From contig CM033400.1 of assembly GCA_019426215.1 (NCBI GenBank), positions 19,762,568 to 19,826,567 on the forward strand: 64,000 nt of DNA. Direction: 5' to 3'. This document shows positions 33,298 through 45,768 of the stretch, piece after piece. The translations under genes and the position numbers were made by a program. Position 1 is the stretch's first letter; each line of letters opens with the position of its first letter. Below the pieces are notes generated by a model. That model ran no database searches. It was not told the origin of the DNA and saw nothing but the letters and a program-made list of their open reading frames with translations. The DNA comes from Buddleja alternifolia. Its lineage: Eukaryota; Streptophyta; Magnoliopsida; Lamiales; Scrophulariaceae.

Positions 33298-34825
33298 CGC
33301 AGTCGCTTCATCATTCACAGTTCCAATTTGCTCTTGATGATCATTCTCTTCATGATCATCAGCGATTCTGACTTTATCATCATTTGTAACCTCACGAGTA
33401 ACCTTAGGAATAGGCATAAATATCTCATCATCCTCATTATCACTATTATCATCAAGATTAATTTGTGATGCTTGTTGGGCAAGATCTTCGATTCCTACAT
33501 CATCAGGATTAACCTTACTCGGTTCTTGGTTAGCATCATCAAACATAACATGAATGGATTCTTCAACCTTCGACTTGATCTTATTTAGGATGCAAAAACT
33601 CTTTCCATTCTTGGCATAGCCTAGAAAGATTCCCTCATCCCTTAGGATCAAAAGTCTTTAGGCTGTGGGATCCATTATTATGAATGAAACATTTTGAACC
33701 AAATACATGAAAATATGAAACGTTAGGCTTACCTCCCTTCCACAACTCATATGGAGTCTTCTCATGTTGCTTGTTGATCATACACCGGTTCTGAGTGTAG
33801 CAAGCGGTGTTGATGGCTTCGACCCAAAACATTTGAGGCAGCTTAGACTCTGCAAGCATTGTCCTAGCGGCTTCTTTAAGCGTTCTGTTCCATCGCTCAG
33901 CAACTCCATTTTGTTGAGGTGTTCTAGGGGCAGAATACGCATGAAGTATTCCAAAATCTGTACAAAACTTCTCAACAAATTGGTTAGTAAATTCAGTTCC
34001 TCTATCGCTTCTAATTCTCGTCACCTTTAGATCTTTTGAATTTTGCAGTTGACGTATTAGCGCTGTGAGCTTGACATTAGTTTCATCTTTGGTCGCTAGA
34101 AATTCTACCCATGTATAGTGAGAAAAATCATCAACTATTACTAGCGAGTACTTTTTACCACTAACACTCATAATTTGAATAGGACCAAACAAATCTAGAT
34201 GCAATAGTTCAAGGACTCTAGAAGTAGATAGACATGGTTTCTTCTTGAAAGATGATTTAATTTGTTTACCCATTTGACATGCATCACATAAGCTATTCTT
34301 TTGAAAGGAACCCTTAGGTAATCCCTCTACTAGATTTAGTGATATTAACTGAGAGATTGCCTTAAAGTTGAGGTGATTCATTTTTCTATGCCATAACCAA
34401 CCCAATTCATTTTGACTTTTAGCAACAAAGCATGTGGGGTTGTTATCAAATGTTGAATCCCAATCTACTAAATACACATTATTTGTTATTTTTCCTCTTA
34501 GTTTAGTAGACTTAGTCTTAGCGTCGTTGACATAGCAGAAGTCGCTTGAAAATTTAACATCAAAGCCTTTATCACAAAATTGACTAATGCTCAACAAATT
34601 ATGCTTAAGACCCTCAACATAATATACATCACTAATCATGATGTTCTCCCTATGCATGATACCTATACCTTTGGTTTTACCTTTAGAGTTATCACCGAAT
34701 ATAACTTGAGGACCATTGGTAGCTCGATAGTTGACTAAGAGATCTTTTGATCCAGTCATGTGCCTTGATGACCCGCTATCGAAATACCAAATTGAAGTAT
34801 CGGCACTGGCTCTAGGTACCTGCAT
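33298..34825 (-). pseudogene. SIRE-1 protease end and integrase
   Basis: 34825-33635 (396 codons) begins with the protease active site WYFDSGSSRHMTG. The zinc module follows (WLWHRKMNHLNFKAIS and CDACQMGKQ), then the integrase core with intact catalytic acids: D in LHLDLFGP, D in RIRSDRGTEF, E in PQQNGVAERWN. It ends in a frameshift within FDPKG/DEGIFLGYA near 33640; 33651-33298 continues with the integrase tail and acidic linker to an in-frame stop. Integrase inserts cDNA into the chromosome. Core residues are intact, but the polyprotein is not. Confidence 0.9.
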
Positions 34826-34849
34826 TAAGGATAGTTCTAATTCTTCTTA

Positions 34850-36288
34850 GGTACCCATGTGCTCTTAGGTCTTTCGATGTTAGTAACCTTGTTTTGAATT
34901 AAAACTTTAGGAACCCAATATCTGTCGAGTCTTCATTGTAGGAATACTGGCCTTTTTGGGTTTGACATAGTGTTGTGTGTGCTTTTTGTTCACCTTCTTT
35001 TGGGTGTGCTTTTTGGGTGTATAGTAGTATCCTCGATTATAATAGTAATCATAATCGTAATCATCGTCATAGTCATCATAGTATCGATAATATGATCTAG
35101 ATCTTTGAGGATACTGACACTGGTATTTCCTTGGCGCTGGCTTGGGTTGCATTTTTGGTGCTGAACACTTAGCGCTTGATTCACAGTGTTCAGGCTTACC
35201 TTTAGCCTTTTGAGCGTTTGGATGAGCCCGTTTTTGTGAACCATTTGCTTTAGCCTTACCCTTGCCTAAGTCAGCTTTGGCTTTCTCATTTGGCCTCGTA
35301 CCATTGTCGCTAGATTCATTTAGCGTTTGGCTTTGTGAACTTTCCTTAACAAAGGTAACACCCTTTCCTTTGTTGTTCGCCGTAACATTAGATTTATTAG
35401 GTTATTTACCGAATTTATTGCATCCTAAACCGGTCTTTTCACCAAATAATCTAGTTACTTCAGTCACATTATCCAATTTTCTAGAAGCTTTTGATAATGA
35501 TGAGATGAGCTGCTCTGATTTAGCAAGTCTAGCGATTAGATCAGCTTCTCTCTTGACTATTATATCTAGATCGTTTTTCAATTGAGTAATTTCACTTTCA
35601 AGCGATTGGTTCCTCTCAATGCATTGTTACTGAACTTGCAACTCTGCTTTGAGTGTTACTTTATCTCTTGTGAGTGATGAGATAATAGCGAGATCATTTT
35701 GATATATTTTGGCGGCCTCTTGAAAATCTTTATAATATTCATTTACTTTGTCAAGTAATTCATCATACGAAAGAGGATGAGATCATTCATTGGTTACCTC
35801 TGGTAGCGATTTATCAGACGCTTCATCATCTCTTGCCATGAGACAGATCAACGCTGAGTCGCTTGTAGGCTCATCATCACTGCTTTCATCTGATGATTCC
35901 AAGTCCTCTTCAGGTGCGAAGAATGGTTCGGATTCCGCTAGCAAACCTTGTTGGTGAAGGTTGCTCTTGAATTGGTTTCTATCCACATAGTCTTGCCTTG
36001 TGGGCTTAGACACATTTGGATAAGGGCAATTTACCTGGTAGTGCCCTGGTTTCCTGCAATTATAACACAAATTAGTTTTCATTTTCTGTTCAGTGGATAA
36101 TCGCTTTGCTCCAACTAGCGCTGAGAGATTCTGAGTAGGTGATGGAGGCGCTTGATATGGAACTGGCGCTACTGGTTGAGGTGCGGAGTACAATGGCGCT
36201 TGATACTGAGGTGCTGGTGCTGGGGGAGGAGTTTGAAATGAAGTTTGTCCAATAGGATTTCTCTTTTCATATCTTAGAAATTTCTTGA
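34850..36288 (-). pseudogene. SIRE-1 gag, C-terminal part
   Basis: Continues the gag reading after CACTA-1. It has a Pro/Ala/Gln-rich stretch (VAPVPYQAPPSPTQN), the CCHC zinc knuckle CYNCRKPGHYQVNC, an acidic stretch (EEDLESSDESSDDE), a Leu/Ile-rich coiled-coil-like stretch interrupted by stops (about 35780-35400), a Lys-rich stretch, and a Tyr/Asp-rich stretch near 35070 (RYYDDYDDDYDYDYYY). Open frames: 36193-35783, 35244-34990, 35152-34907. The zinc knuckle binds the RNA genome. Stops at about 35780, 35630 and 35405 break it. The homologous Tyr-rich site in SIRE-2 is where B2 inserted. Confidence 0.82.
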
Positions 36289-36302
36289 CACTACTACAGA
36301 AA

Positions 36303-36657
36303 AGGCCTGTTACAGCGGTTTTTTTTTCACTATTACAGCGGTTTTAACCGCTGTAATACGTATCGCTATAATTGGTAAGTTCCCTATTATAGCGGTTTTT
36401 AACCGCTGTAAAATACGACATATTACAGCGGTTCCTTTCCGAACCGCTGTAATAGTCATGTTTTTTTACAGCGGTTCATTTATGAACCGCTATAAAAAAC
36501 CAACGTATTACAGCGGTTCCGAAAGGAACCGCTGTAATAGTTGACCTGTTACAGCGGTTCGTTTACGAACCGCTGTAACAGGTCACCATTTTTTTTAATT
36601 AAAATTATTTTTTTAATTCTGTTACAGCGGTTCGCTATTGAACCGCTGTAACAGTTG
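36303..36657. repeat. CACTA-1 left subterminal palindromic repeats
   Basis: About eight units with TTACAGCGGTT facing AACCGCTGTAA across 3-8 bases. Spacer sequences are themselves often inverted between neighbours (TTCCTTTCCGAA versus TTCCGAAAGGAA). In En/Spm such motifs bind TNPA; binding here is inference. Confidence 0.9.
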
Positions 36658-36901
36658 AGTTTTTTTTTGTTTTTTTTATTATAATTTGAGCTAGCTCTAT
36701 CCTTCCCAAAAGCTCAAAATTCAAATCACATAAAACAAACCAATTGCTCAACAGAAACAACAAATTAAAATCCTAAATTAATTTCATTCACGAAATAATA
36801 ATCTCCAATAATTACAAATGATAACGAGTTTAATTTACAATAAACCAATATAAACTAATCACCACTTTTAAATCAAATAAAAATTTACAATAATTTACAA
36901 C
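36658..36901. other. CACTA-1 3' flank between left repeats and Ulp1 gene
   Basis: AT-rich, no gene seen. Likely holds the 3' untranslated region of the minus-strand gene ending at 36902. Confidence 0.6.
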
Positions 36902-39900
36902 TTACACCGCCGGCATATCAAAAGCGCATTTAAAAATGTATTGTGCCAATTCAGAACGTGCTTCATCAAGTTGCTCTATAGTGTAAGTGGCGTACTGACA
37001 ATCAGCAAAGTACTGCAAGACAAATATTAAAATCCAACAAAAATGTTTAATAACTTAAAAGGGACATTAGAATTTGATTAATATTAATTAGGATTATGCA
37101 TACCGTCGGTGGGATTATAGATTCTCCGTGTCTAATAATATCGTTCATGAATTTCATGACGAAGAAGCCACAATCTATATCATTTAATTGAATGGGGCAC
37201 TACAAATTAAATTCAAATCAAAATTGTATTAGAACAAATAACTTTTATACGAATAATTTCTTGAAACTATAATTAAAATAATATAATTACCCTAACCTTT
37301 ATACAACTCCATTTACAGGCCTTGTTTTTTGATTTGATCTTTTGGTTGTTGTTATTTGCTCGAAACATCAACACAGCGCTATTGAAAACATCAAAAAACA
37401 AGGAAATATGTCAATATCAAGCAAATATATATATATGAAATCTAGTTATAATATATATACTTTAAACTTAATATTAAATATAATGCACATTTAATTGAAT
37501 GATAAAACTTACTGATTGATCATATCTTTCATATCATGTCTGTTATTTGGATCACCGCCGTACACAGAATCCAAACAATAAACGATCTCTTGAATTGGAT
37601 CAATCACGAGCAACAACCAATGCCCCCTAATCAGCATATTCAAAAGATAGATTTAAAATTAGTTATCCCTACGTAACAAATTTTTGACATGTGAACAATG
37701 TCTCTTTAGTAGCTCACCCGGAGTTGTAAGGTGCAATAAACAACTTCCTCTCCCGCTGTGCACTAGCTATCATAGTATTTGCTATATATTGCGATTGGTC
37801 AACACGCTGGGGAGTAATTCCTGCTCCTGCAGATATAGAATGTGGGCTAAGGAACCCGAATTTATTTTGTTTTTGTTCGGGGACCACGTGATTAACCCAC
37901 AAACTCCTACAATTAAGCATAAAATAAATTTGTGTCACAAAAATAAACATAGTTCAAATTACTTCAGTAAAATAATTTAATTAAAAGCTTACGTAGTTGT
38001 TAATTAATATTTAAAAACTTACTTGATGTAAGCAGAAATGATAGAGACTCCTATCTGTTGTTTACGCAGAAAGTGACCGATCTCCTCCCGCCCAATATAT
38101 TCTGGAAATGGGATATTGAAGATTTCCACGGGCATGTCTATCCGGATAGTATTTTCAGCAGCCATCATCTGAAAGAACCTATCAAGAACTGCAAGTGAAT
38201 AAGGGCGTACTGGAGCAGGAGGGTTGGCCACTAGAGAAGGAGGGTTGGCCACTAGAGGTGTATTTTTGACATGTGAGTGCTTCGTCGTCACTGATTTACT
38301 TTTTCCTACTGATGATTTGGATTTTCGCCGAGACTAGAAGCAAAAGAATTCAAAACGTGGGCGTTATCAATGAAAGTATATTTATTAACATTAAACAATT
38401 GTTATAATTTATTAATGACTAGCTATTAATAATTACGTACCGATGCATCACTCACAATGACAAGACTCTTAGGCCAAGCAACCATGTATCCCACAGCCTC
38501 GGATACTGTGAACACTCCTTCATCATCGAGAGGGACTGGTAGGGGTGCAACATCTTCAATTGCAATGTCAATTGTCACTTTCACGAGGTGGGAGGCTAAT
38601 GGACATGTATGCAATGTTCTATCCTCTGGTCGATTGTACATTTTTCCTCTAGCCACCAAACAATAAGACAGTGTAGTAAGTGCTAATTGACACTGCAAGA
38701 CATCCTATATATATATATATATATACCATTATATTAGAAAATTTTGTATATTATACAGAAATATAGGATTGAAAGTCAGTTATCACTAAACAAATTCATA
38801 TCATTAATTACCTGAGGTAGGTTTTTCACTTCTGGGCAGCTATCTTTCAAAGAAACCGCCTCTTCTGTATGTGGCTGCTGCGACGCAGACGCCCTATGCT
38901 CGTCAAACTCGCGTCGCAATTCTAATAGTGATTGAGTGAGCATTTGAACCGTGCCTTGCAAGCTATCAATCACCGCATTTTTTGAAGGCTTTGAATCCGA
39001 AAAGTAATCTTTTTGTGATACCCCAATGCCTACACCCCTAACTCGACCCGCATGCTCCTTCTTTTTAAGAGCTAAAGCCAGTGTATCATTGTGGGTCCTC
39101 TCGGGTCCACTATGGCTACCCTCCTGTGATAAGCTTTCCTGTAATAATACATTTAAAAAATACAAAAATTTAGGGAAATTTGTTATTTTAAAATTATTTT
39201 TAAAAAAACATACAACATACTATATAACTAAAATTGCAAATAACTCACAATTGATTCCACTACTCTTTTAACATTGGCATTATCAATGTTGTTCTGGCTG
39301 TTAGAATGTGTAACCCTCCACACTAGTGCTCGTGTCACCTCTGTGACATCTGACCCAGCATCCTTTCTTTTTTGCTTCTATATAAGAAAATTTGCAAGGA
39401 AATAAATTTGATTAGGAAATTTGTAATTAAGGAAATTTGATTAGAAAATTTGTAAGGAAATTTGATTAGAATTAAAACTTGTAACGAACTACGTACCTCA
39501 GTATGCTCCAGTTGAGCATATCCAAGACGTGATGCCCTGTAAGGATATTCAGGGTCCTTTGCTCTTTCAGAATTGTCCTTACGTAGTTGTGTTCATTATA
39601 TAATCAAGGCATTAGTCAATGTATATAGTTTCAAATAAATTAAAATGAAACCATAAATTAAAATAATTACCTTAAAATAATCACTTTGGCGTACTTTTAC
39701 AAATTCTGTCCAGTCTTCTTGAGAAATACGATATTTTTCGGGTGGGCTTGAATTAATGTTCCCATCATCATCCTCTACCCAGATTCTGCTCAAGTAGCTC
39801 CTATAATTTCGAGCTAGCTTCCCAGCCTCGGCTAAGACGAATTTCTGTCTACTTTCGTCAATATCAAAGGCCAACTATAAAAACAAACAATAAAGTATAT

Positions 39901-40241
39901 ACAAAATTATAATTTAGACAAAAAAAAAACTACATTTACCAATTAAAAACATAATATATATATAATAACTAACTTACAGCTATTTCATTCCAAATGGCAT
40001 ATTTTATTGCTGCAGAGACATGTCGCCAATCATTAATAGTAATAGGGACCCTGTCACGAGCTATCACGCCAATGTAACCAACAAAATTTGATTTATTTGG
40101 GTCAACTGGCTGACCATACTCGTTCCAACCAACTTGTAGCTTTATGCCTTTACTTTTGGCATTTATTACTTTCTTCATTGCTGTAATACCTCTACGTATC
40201 TCATTTTCAACATTTTTGTTTGCATCACCTCTAGAATCCAT
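36902..40241 (-). CDS. TNPA-like/Transposase_24 protein fused to Ulp1-like cysteine protease (spliced)
   Basis: About twelve exons inferred by eye. 40241-39978 and 39874-39671 give the plant En/Spm Transposase_24 region (GWNEYGQPVDPNKSNFVGYIG; FDIDESRQKFVLAEAGKLAR). Near 39576-39497, 39375-39249 and 39137-38811 follow RASRLGYAQLEHTE, an acidic exon and KKKEHAGRVRGVGIGV. 38703-38445 is a DUF8039-like exon (LVARGKMYNRPEDRTLH, AVGYMVAWPKSLV). 38332-38026 and 37908-37716 lead into the protease; 37625-37515 has catalytic His (GHWLLLVIDP, His codon 37620-37622) and Asp (YCLDSVY); 37200-37110 has Gln and Cys (CPIQLNDIDCGFFVMKFM, Cys codon 37170-37172); the last exon ends TAA at 36902. TNPA-type proteins bind element ends; Ulp1 enzymes cleave SUMO-like modifiers. 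The catalytic set looks complete. Confidence 0.8.
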
Positions 40242-40783
40242 CTACAAGATTTCAAAAGTGAAAAATACAGAAGTTAGATTAATATACCAAATATATAAAT
40301 AGTGCTAATTAAGAAATGCCCATAATTCTAGAAAAAATTCAGCAGAGTAACGACGCAAAAAATTCTACCAAGTTCTCGACTTAATCTTCCCCCCAACCTT
40401 GCAACCACCAAAACTCAAATATTTCAACAACAACAAACGCAAACAAATATATATGTATTAATCACATCATTAACTAGTTGGATCATATAAATCACCAAAA
40501 GTACAAAACGAAATATTGATAAGCTTACATTGGTGGTGGTCGTCGTGGTAGTGGCGGAGAAGAGGGTGACTGTGGTGGTATACGGTATCGACCTACAAAA
40601 ACAAAAAAATACAAAAGTTAGTGTAACTCATTCACTAATATAATATTACAAGCGTTCAAATAATTATCAAATAAGTTCAAATAAAATTTACACTTAAATT
40701 GCATACTTAACAAAAGAGTTCAAATAAGTTACTCATATAATTATCAAATACTCATATAATTATCTAATAAGTTCTAATACCTT
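40242..40783. other. Spacer between the two CACTA-1 genes
   Basis: AT-rich 540 bp with no clear gene. A short ACC/CGACC-coding stretch near 40530-40600 could be a 5' exon of the Ulp1 fusion gene, but I cannot support it. Confidence 0.5.
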
Positions 40784-43700
40784 TCATCGTTTTCTTTTTG
40801 TCGCTGGTTTACTAGTCTTTTGTGATCCCTCAGTACGACCATTTTGTTTAGTACGCCGACGAACAGATGGATTAATCCATATTCCCTCTTGGTGATCTTC
40901 TCGCATATACAATTCATCATCACTGATATCCAAGTCACCGTCACTATTTGTGGATTGTGAACCACCTAAGATAGGAGTTCCTCCATCATCTTCATTATAT
41001 AGGCCATCATCCTCAATACAAGTATTTTTGTTTGCCGATAAAACAATGGACCACCTCTTATCGACGGGATCGGTGACAAAAAACACTTGTTTAGCTTGAG
41101 ATGCCAAAATAAAAGGTTCATCTTTGTATCCCACCTTTTCAAGGTCTACTCGAGTAAAACCTATTTCACTATCATCAACACCATTTTTATGGTCAACCCA
41201 CCTACACCCAAATACAGGGACCCGAAACCAACTGTAATCCAGCTCCCATATATGTTCAATCACCCCATAATATGGTAAAGTGGCATAGATAGGGCTATTA
41301 TCTTTCGCACTTGAGATATGCATTGCTTCAGCTACAAGACTCACCCCACTATTCTGCATTGTACTCCGTTCATCTTGGTCTTTTGTATAAAACGTGACAC
41401 CATTTATACGATAACCCGAATGACAAAATACGAATCTGCCCGGGCCCACCGACAACCGTGCCAATTTATCTGAAACTGAAAGTGAATTCTCGTTTTGTTT
41501 CTCTTGAATACACTTTCGGAACCAATCGATAAAACTCTTGTTATGTTCTCTTGAAATCCAACTTTCATTTTTACTTGAATTTATTCTCCTAAGTTGGTCC
41601 TTGTGCTCTTCAACATATGGCTCAACCTCATCGGTGTTGTGGAGCACATATAGGTGTGCCTGATCCTTTTGTGTGCTAGGAACACTCACTAATTGCTTTC
41701 CAATTACGCTTTCTCCTTCTGTTCCCCCCCCCCCCTCCAGCAGGAGACTTTTGACGCTCTGCAACATTACCATCATTCAGATATTCTGTGCAAAATGTAA
41801 TAGCTTCATCAACTATGTACCGCTCAACAATGCAACCTTCCGGCCGGCTACGATTTTTCACATAGCCTTTCAATACCTTCATATAACGCTCAGTCGGATA
41901 CATAGATCTCATAAAAGCTGGTCCACAAAGTTGTGTCTCTCTAACCAAGTGAATAGGTAGGTGAGTCATTATATCAAAAAACGCGGGTGGGAAATACATC
42001 TCAAGCTCACACAAAGTGAGGACAAGTTGTTTCTGAAGTGCAGGCAATTGTTCAGGATCAAACACCTTGCTCCACATTGCTTTGAAGAAGAAACACAATC
42101 TAGTTATCGTTTCTCTCACCTTTTTTGGCAGAATGGCCCGTAAAGCAATTGGTAGCAAATGATCCATGATTACATGCCAATCATGAGTCTTCATATGCTT
42201 TAGCTTCAAGTCCTTCATTGATACAAGACTGCTAATGTTCGAAGAATACCATTCTGGAACTTTCACTCCACAAAGAAACTCACATAATGCAATTTTTTCT
42301 TTTCTAGATAGTGTGTGAGCTGCTGGAGGTAAATAAGTACGTTTTCCCTTCATTGTTGGTGCCAATTTACCTCTTATCTTCATTTCAACTAAATCCAACC
42401 TTGCCTTTACTCCATCTTTTGTCTTGCCGGGCACATTTAGAAGAGTACCAATGACACTATCAAATACATTTTTCTCAATATGCATTATATCAAGAAAATG
42501 TCTAACATGTAAAGATTTCCAATACGGCAACTCAAAAAAAATTGACCTTTTTTTCCACCCAGTTTTTGCAAGGCCGCATGCAAAAGTCTTTCCGAACTTG
42601 ATATCCAAGTCTTTTACATTCTCAAACACCTCTTCACCGGTCAAACACTTAGGAGCTCGACATTCTTCTATGCTCCCATTGAAAGCTTTCTTCCACCGAC
42701 GATATCGATGTTCTCGATTCAACCATCTTCGATGCCCTTGGAATGCATATTTCTGAGAGTGTGGGAGTCTATATTGATCTGTACTCTTGACACATATGGG
42801 GCATGCACATTGCCCATGTACACCATATCCCTCGAGATTAGCTCTTGCTGGAAAATCATTGATTGTACCAAACAACATAACTCTGAGATTGAAGATCTCT
42901 TTTGTAAACCCATCATACACTTTAATACCTGTCTCCCACAACTCCTTCAAATCCTCAATTAAAGGGGCCAAGTAGACATCTATATCATTTCCAGGTTGTT
43001 TCGGCCCGAAAATTAGTATAGGCATCATAATATGCTCTCGCTTCATGCATCGCGAAGGGGGTAGGTTGTAGATCATCAAAATCACCGGCCATGTACTATG
43101 TGAGCTACTTTGCAAGCCATGTGGGTTCATGCCATCTGTAGCCAATACAAGGCGTAAATTTCTTGGTTCTTTCCTAAATTCAGGGAAATCATTATCAATC
43201 TTTTTCCATTGAGGAGAATCTGAAGGATGTCTAATCTTGTTATCTTCAATCCCTTCTTCAACCCTTCTATCAGCATACCAAGTCAAGTCCTTGGCAAACG
43301 CTTCACTACTGTACATGCGTCTAAATCTAGGTATTATGGGCAAATACCATGCTGTTTTGACAGGAGCAGATCCATTCTTCTTGTACCGTGAGGTGTCACA
43401 TTTCGGACACACCTTCAATGGTGCATAGTCATTTCTAAACAAGATGCAAACATTGAAACAAGCATGTATTCTCTCATATTCCATGCCAATTGCAGTTAAC
43501 ATCTTCTTAGCCTCATAAGTACGATTAGGTAACACATTATCATCGGGTAACATACTTTTTAATAGACCAAGTAAGTCTGTGAAACTCTTATCACTCCACC
43601 CATTGTTAGCTTTTAACTTGTAGAGGTTTAGGACTGCTTTCAATCTTGTAAAATTACTACCACTATACAGGGGTGTCTTTGAATCACTTGTCAAATTGTC

Positions 43701-44063
43701 GAACATCTTGGGACAATTTCGCAAATCCTCCTCAATCACATTGGTCATCTCCTCCAAACGATCATGCTCACAGTCATCCATGTCAAAATCTACTGATCGA
43801 TATGATGTATCACCCAAATCAGCTGAGGTGCCACTGCTTTCACCGTGTCTTGTCCATCGTGTGTAGCTTTTATCAATTCCATTACACACCAAATGATCTT
43901 CCAAGTCACGTTGACTAATTCTCTTTCCAAAACAACAACGTAAACACGGACAACTAATCCTAGTCGGATCCGATGCATGCTCAACCGCAAAGTCTATGAA
44001 TTCTTTCACCCCTTTCACATATTGCTCCGAAATACGATCCGCTACAATCCAACTTCGATCCAT
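40784..44063 (-). CDS. CACTA transposase, TNP2 family (two overlapping frames)
   Basis: The first frame, 44063-41676 (795 codons), has a Transpos_assoc domain at about residues 4-75 (SWIVADRISEQYVKGVKEF, CPCLRCC). The TNP2/Transposase_21 core is at about 250-440, with TDGMNPHGL and the zinc-like GQCACPIC. The DUF4218 region is at about 635-770 (HDWHVIMDHLLPIALRAI, ERYMKVLKGYVKNR). The second frame, 41776-40784 (330 codons), carries the DUF4216 region (YYGVIEHIWELDYSW, VPVFGCRWVDHK) and a basic tail. Family members have these in one protein. The frames meet at a G12 run (41724-41735 on the plus strand), so a one-base length change, slippage or a sequencing error splits the gene. The product cuts and joins element ends. 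No intron is needed. Confidence 0.92.
41724..41735. repeat. C12/G12 homopolymer at the transposase frame break
   Basis: Twelve consecutive C on the plus strand (G on the coding strand), encoding a glycine run just where the reading switches frame. Confidence 0.9.
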
Positions 44064-45507
44064 CTAAATTCTCAATTAATTAAATTAAATAATTTTAATA
44101 TCAGTTGATAGTTAAATTAATTAAATAAATTTATTTTTAATTTATTCTATAAAAAATTCGGCAGAGTAACGACGCAAATATTTCTACCAAGTTCTCGACT
44201 TAATCTTCCCAATGGGTTGTAACCAACAAAAGTCGAATCTTACGATCCGCTAAAATCTCAACAGGGTAACGACGCAAAAAATACTACCAATTTCAACCAC
44301 AAACCCAACATTCTAATCTTTCACCCACAACGAACACAAAATGATACAAAAATATTGATCACCAGTTGGATCACATAAAACATCAAATTTCTAGCTAGCA
44401 ACTACAAATATTGATCACCAGTTGGATCACATAGATCACATAAAAAACTACAAATAAAGCATCATATTATAAATATTGATCACCAATTGGATCTAAATAA
44501 ATCACATAAAACTACTAATAAATTAAAGCATCACGATATAATTATTTTCACAAAAATATGTAAATCTCAAGTATAAATGTTCGTTGTGACATGACGTGAT
44601 GCACAAACCATGAATGCATTAAACAATGTCAACAAAACAATACAACAACAATCCAATCATATATAATACCAACATATCATAAATCAAAAATCCAAAAATC
44701 AATAAACCCTAATTAAAATAACATATATATCACAAAAACCCACATTATATAATTAACAAAAACATAAATTAAATCCACATTATATACATCACAAAATCCT
44801 AATTAACAAATATATATAACAATAATTCACAAAATCCTAATTAACATTATATAACAATACTTAACAAATTAACATATAACCCACATTATATACATCACAA
44901 AATCCTTATTAACACAACATAAATATATAACAAACAACAAATTAACACATAACCAATATTATATAAATTAAATCACAAAACCCCAACACTTATATACAAA
45001 CATTAACCTAAAATATATACATAATATATATAACATAACATATATATATATATATATACCTATAAAGAGAGGGAGGAGGAGTGATTGGTGGGTAGGGAGG
45101 CGGCGCGGCGGAGGCGGCAGCGCGGCGGAGGCGAGGCGGCGGCAGCGGAGGAGGCGGCCGAAGAGGAGCTGCGGTTTGGGGACGGGGGCGGGGCTATCTT
45201 GAGAGTGAGAGAGAGTATAGAGAGAGAGTAGAGTATAGAGAGAGAGACCGAGAAGAGAGATCGAGAATGAGAGAGAAAATCGAGAGGGGCGACGACGGCG
45301 GCGGCTGCGGCTTGTGGTGGTGGCGGACCGGCGGCGACTCGGAGGTCGGGGGTGGGTCGGGGGTGGGTCGGGGGCGGAGAGTGAGAGAGAGAGTAGAGTA
45401 GAGAGTGAGAGAGTAGAGGAGAGAGAGAGAGTAGAGAGAAATGAGAGGGTGGAGTCGGTTTTGGGGGGAAAAATGGGGGGGAATTTTTTTTTTTTTTTAA
45501 TTAACAA
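44064..45507 (-). promoter_or_regulatory. Upstream region of the CACTA-1 transposase gene
   Basis: 1.4 kb. The gene-proximal 1 kb is very AT-rich with repeated 'ttgatcaccagttggatcac' phrases (44357-44490) and ATATATA runs. The outer part (45060-45480) is rich in GAGAGA and CGGCGG. The GA-rich block probably lies in the promoter or untranslated first exon and has a counterpart in the short CACTA. A 179-codon minus-strand frame here is low-complexity Ser/Pro/Arg and is not called a gene. Confidence 0.6.
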
Positions 45508-45756
45508 TTAAAGCGGTTCTGTAATGAACCGCTGTAACCGGTTTGAATCAGTTACAGCGGTTCAATCTTGAACCGCTGTTAAAAACTCTTTTTTTTTTTT
45601 CGGTTCGACTTATAATAGCGGTTTTTTACCGAACCGCTGTAATAGGTTCCGACTTAGTTTCATTTATAACGGTTCATTTATAAAACGCTGTAATAAGTCT
45701 CTCCGTTCAGCGGTTTTCAAAAAACCGCTGTAAAATGTGCGCTGTAACAGGCCATT
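45508..45756. repeat. CACTA-1 right subterminal palindromic repeats
   Basis: About six degenerate units of AGCGGTT...AACCGCT, separated by T runs. Same motif as the left end, less well preserved. Confidence 0.88.
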
Positions 45757-45768
45757 TCTGTACTAGTG

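Larger units (their letters stand above)
36289..45768. mobile_element. Large CACTA (En/Spm) transposon with two genes (CACTA-1)
   Basis: 9,480 bp. Starts CACTACTACAGAAAAGGCCT, ends with the complement of CACTAGTACAGAAATGGCCT, and is flanked by TGA on both sides (36286-36288 and 45769-45771). Palindromic subterminal repeats fill about 350 bp at the left end and 250 bp at the right. Two minus-strand genes: a TNP2-type transposase (44063-40784) and a TNPA-like protein fused to an Ulp1 protease (40241-36902). Both are largely open, so this may have been autonomous fairly recently, apart from a frame break at a G12 run. It interrupts the SIRE-1 gag. Confidence 0.95.

Noticed and set aside
41961..43990. 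Many plus-strand frames opposite the transposase
   Set aside because: Shadows of the real minus-strand TNP2 gene, whose domain content is clear.
44968..45507. 179-codon minus-strand frame rich in Ser, Pro and Arg
   Set aside because: Lies in GA/CGG-rich simple sequence upstream of the CACTA-1 transposase, with no domain. More likely promoter or untranslated exon.
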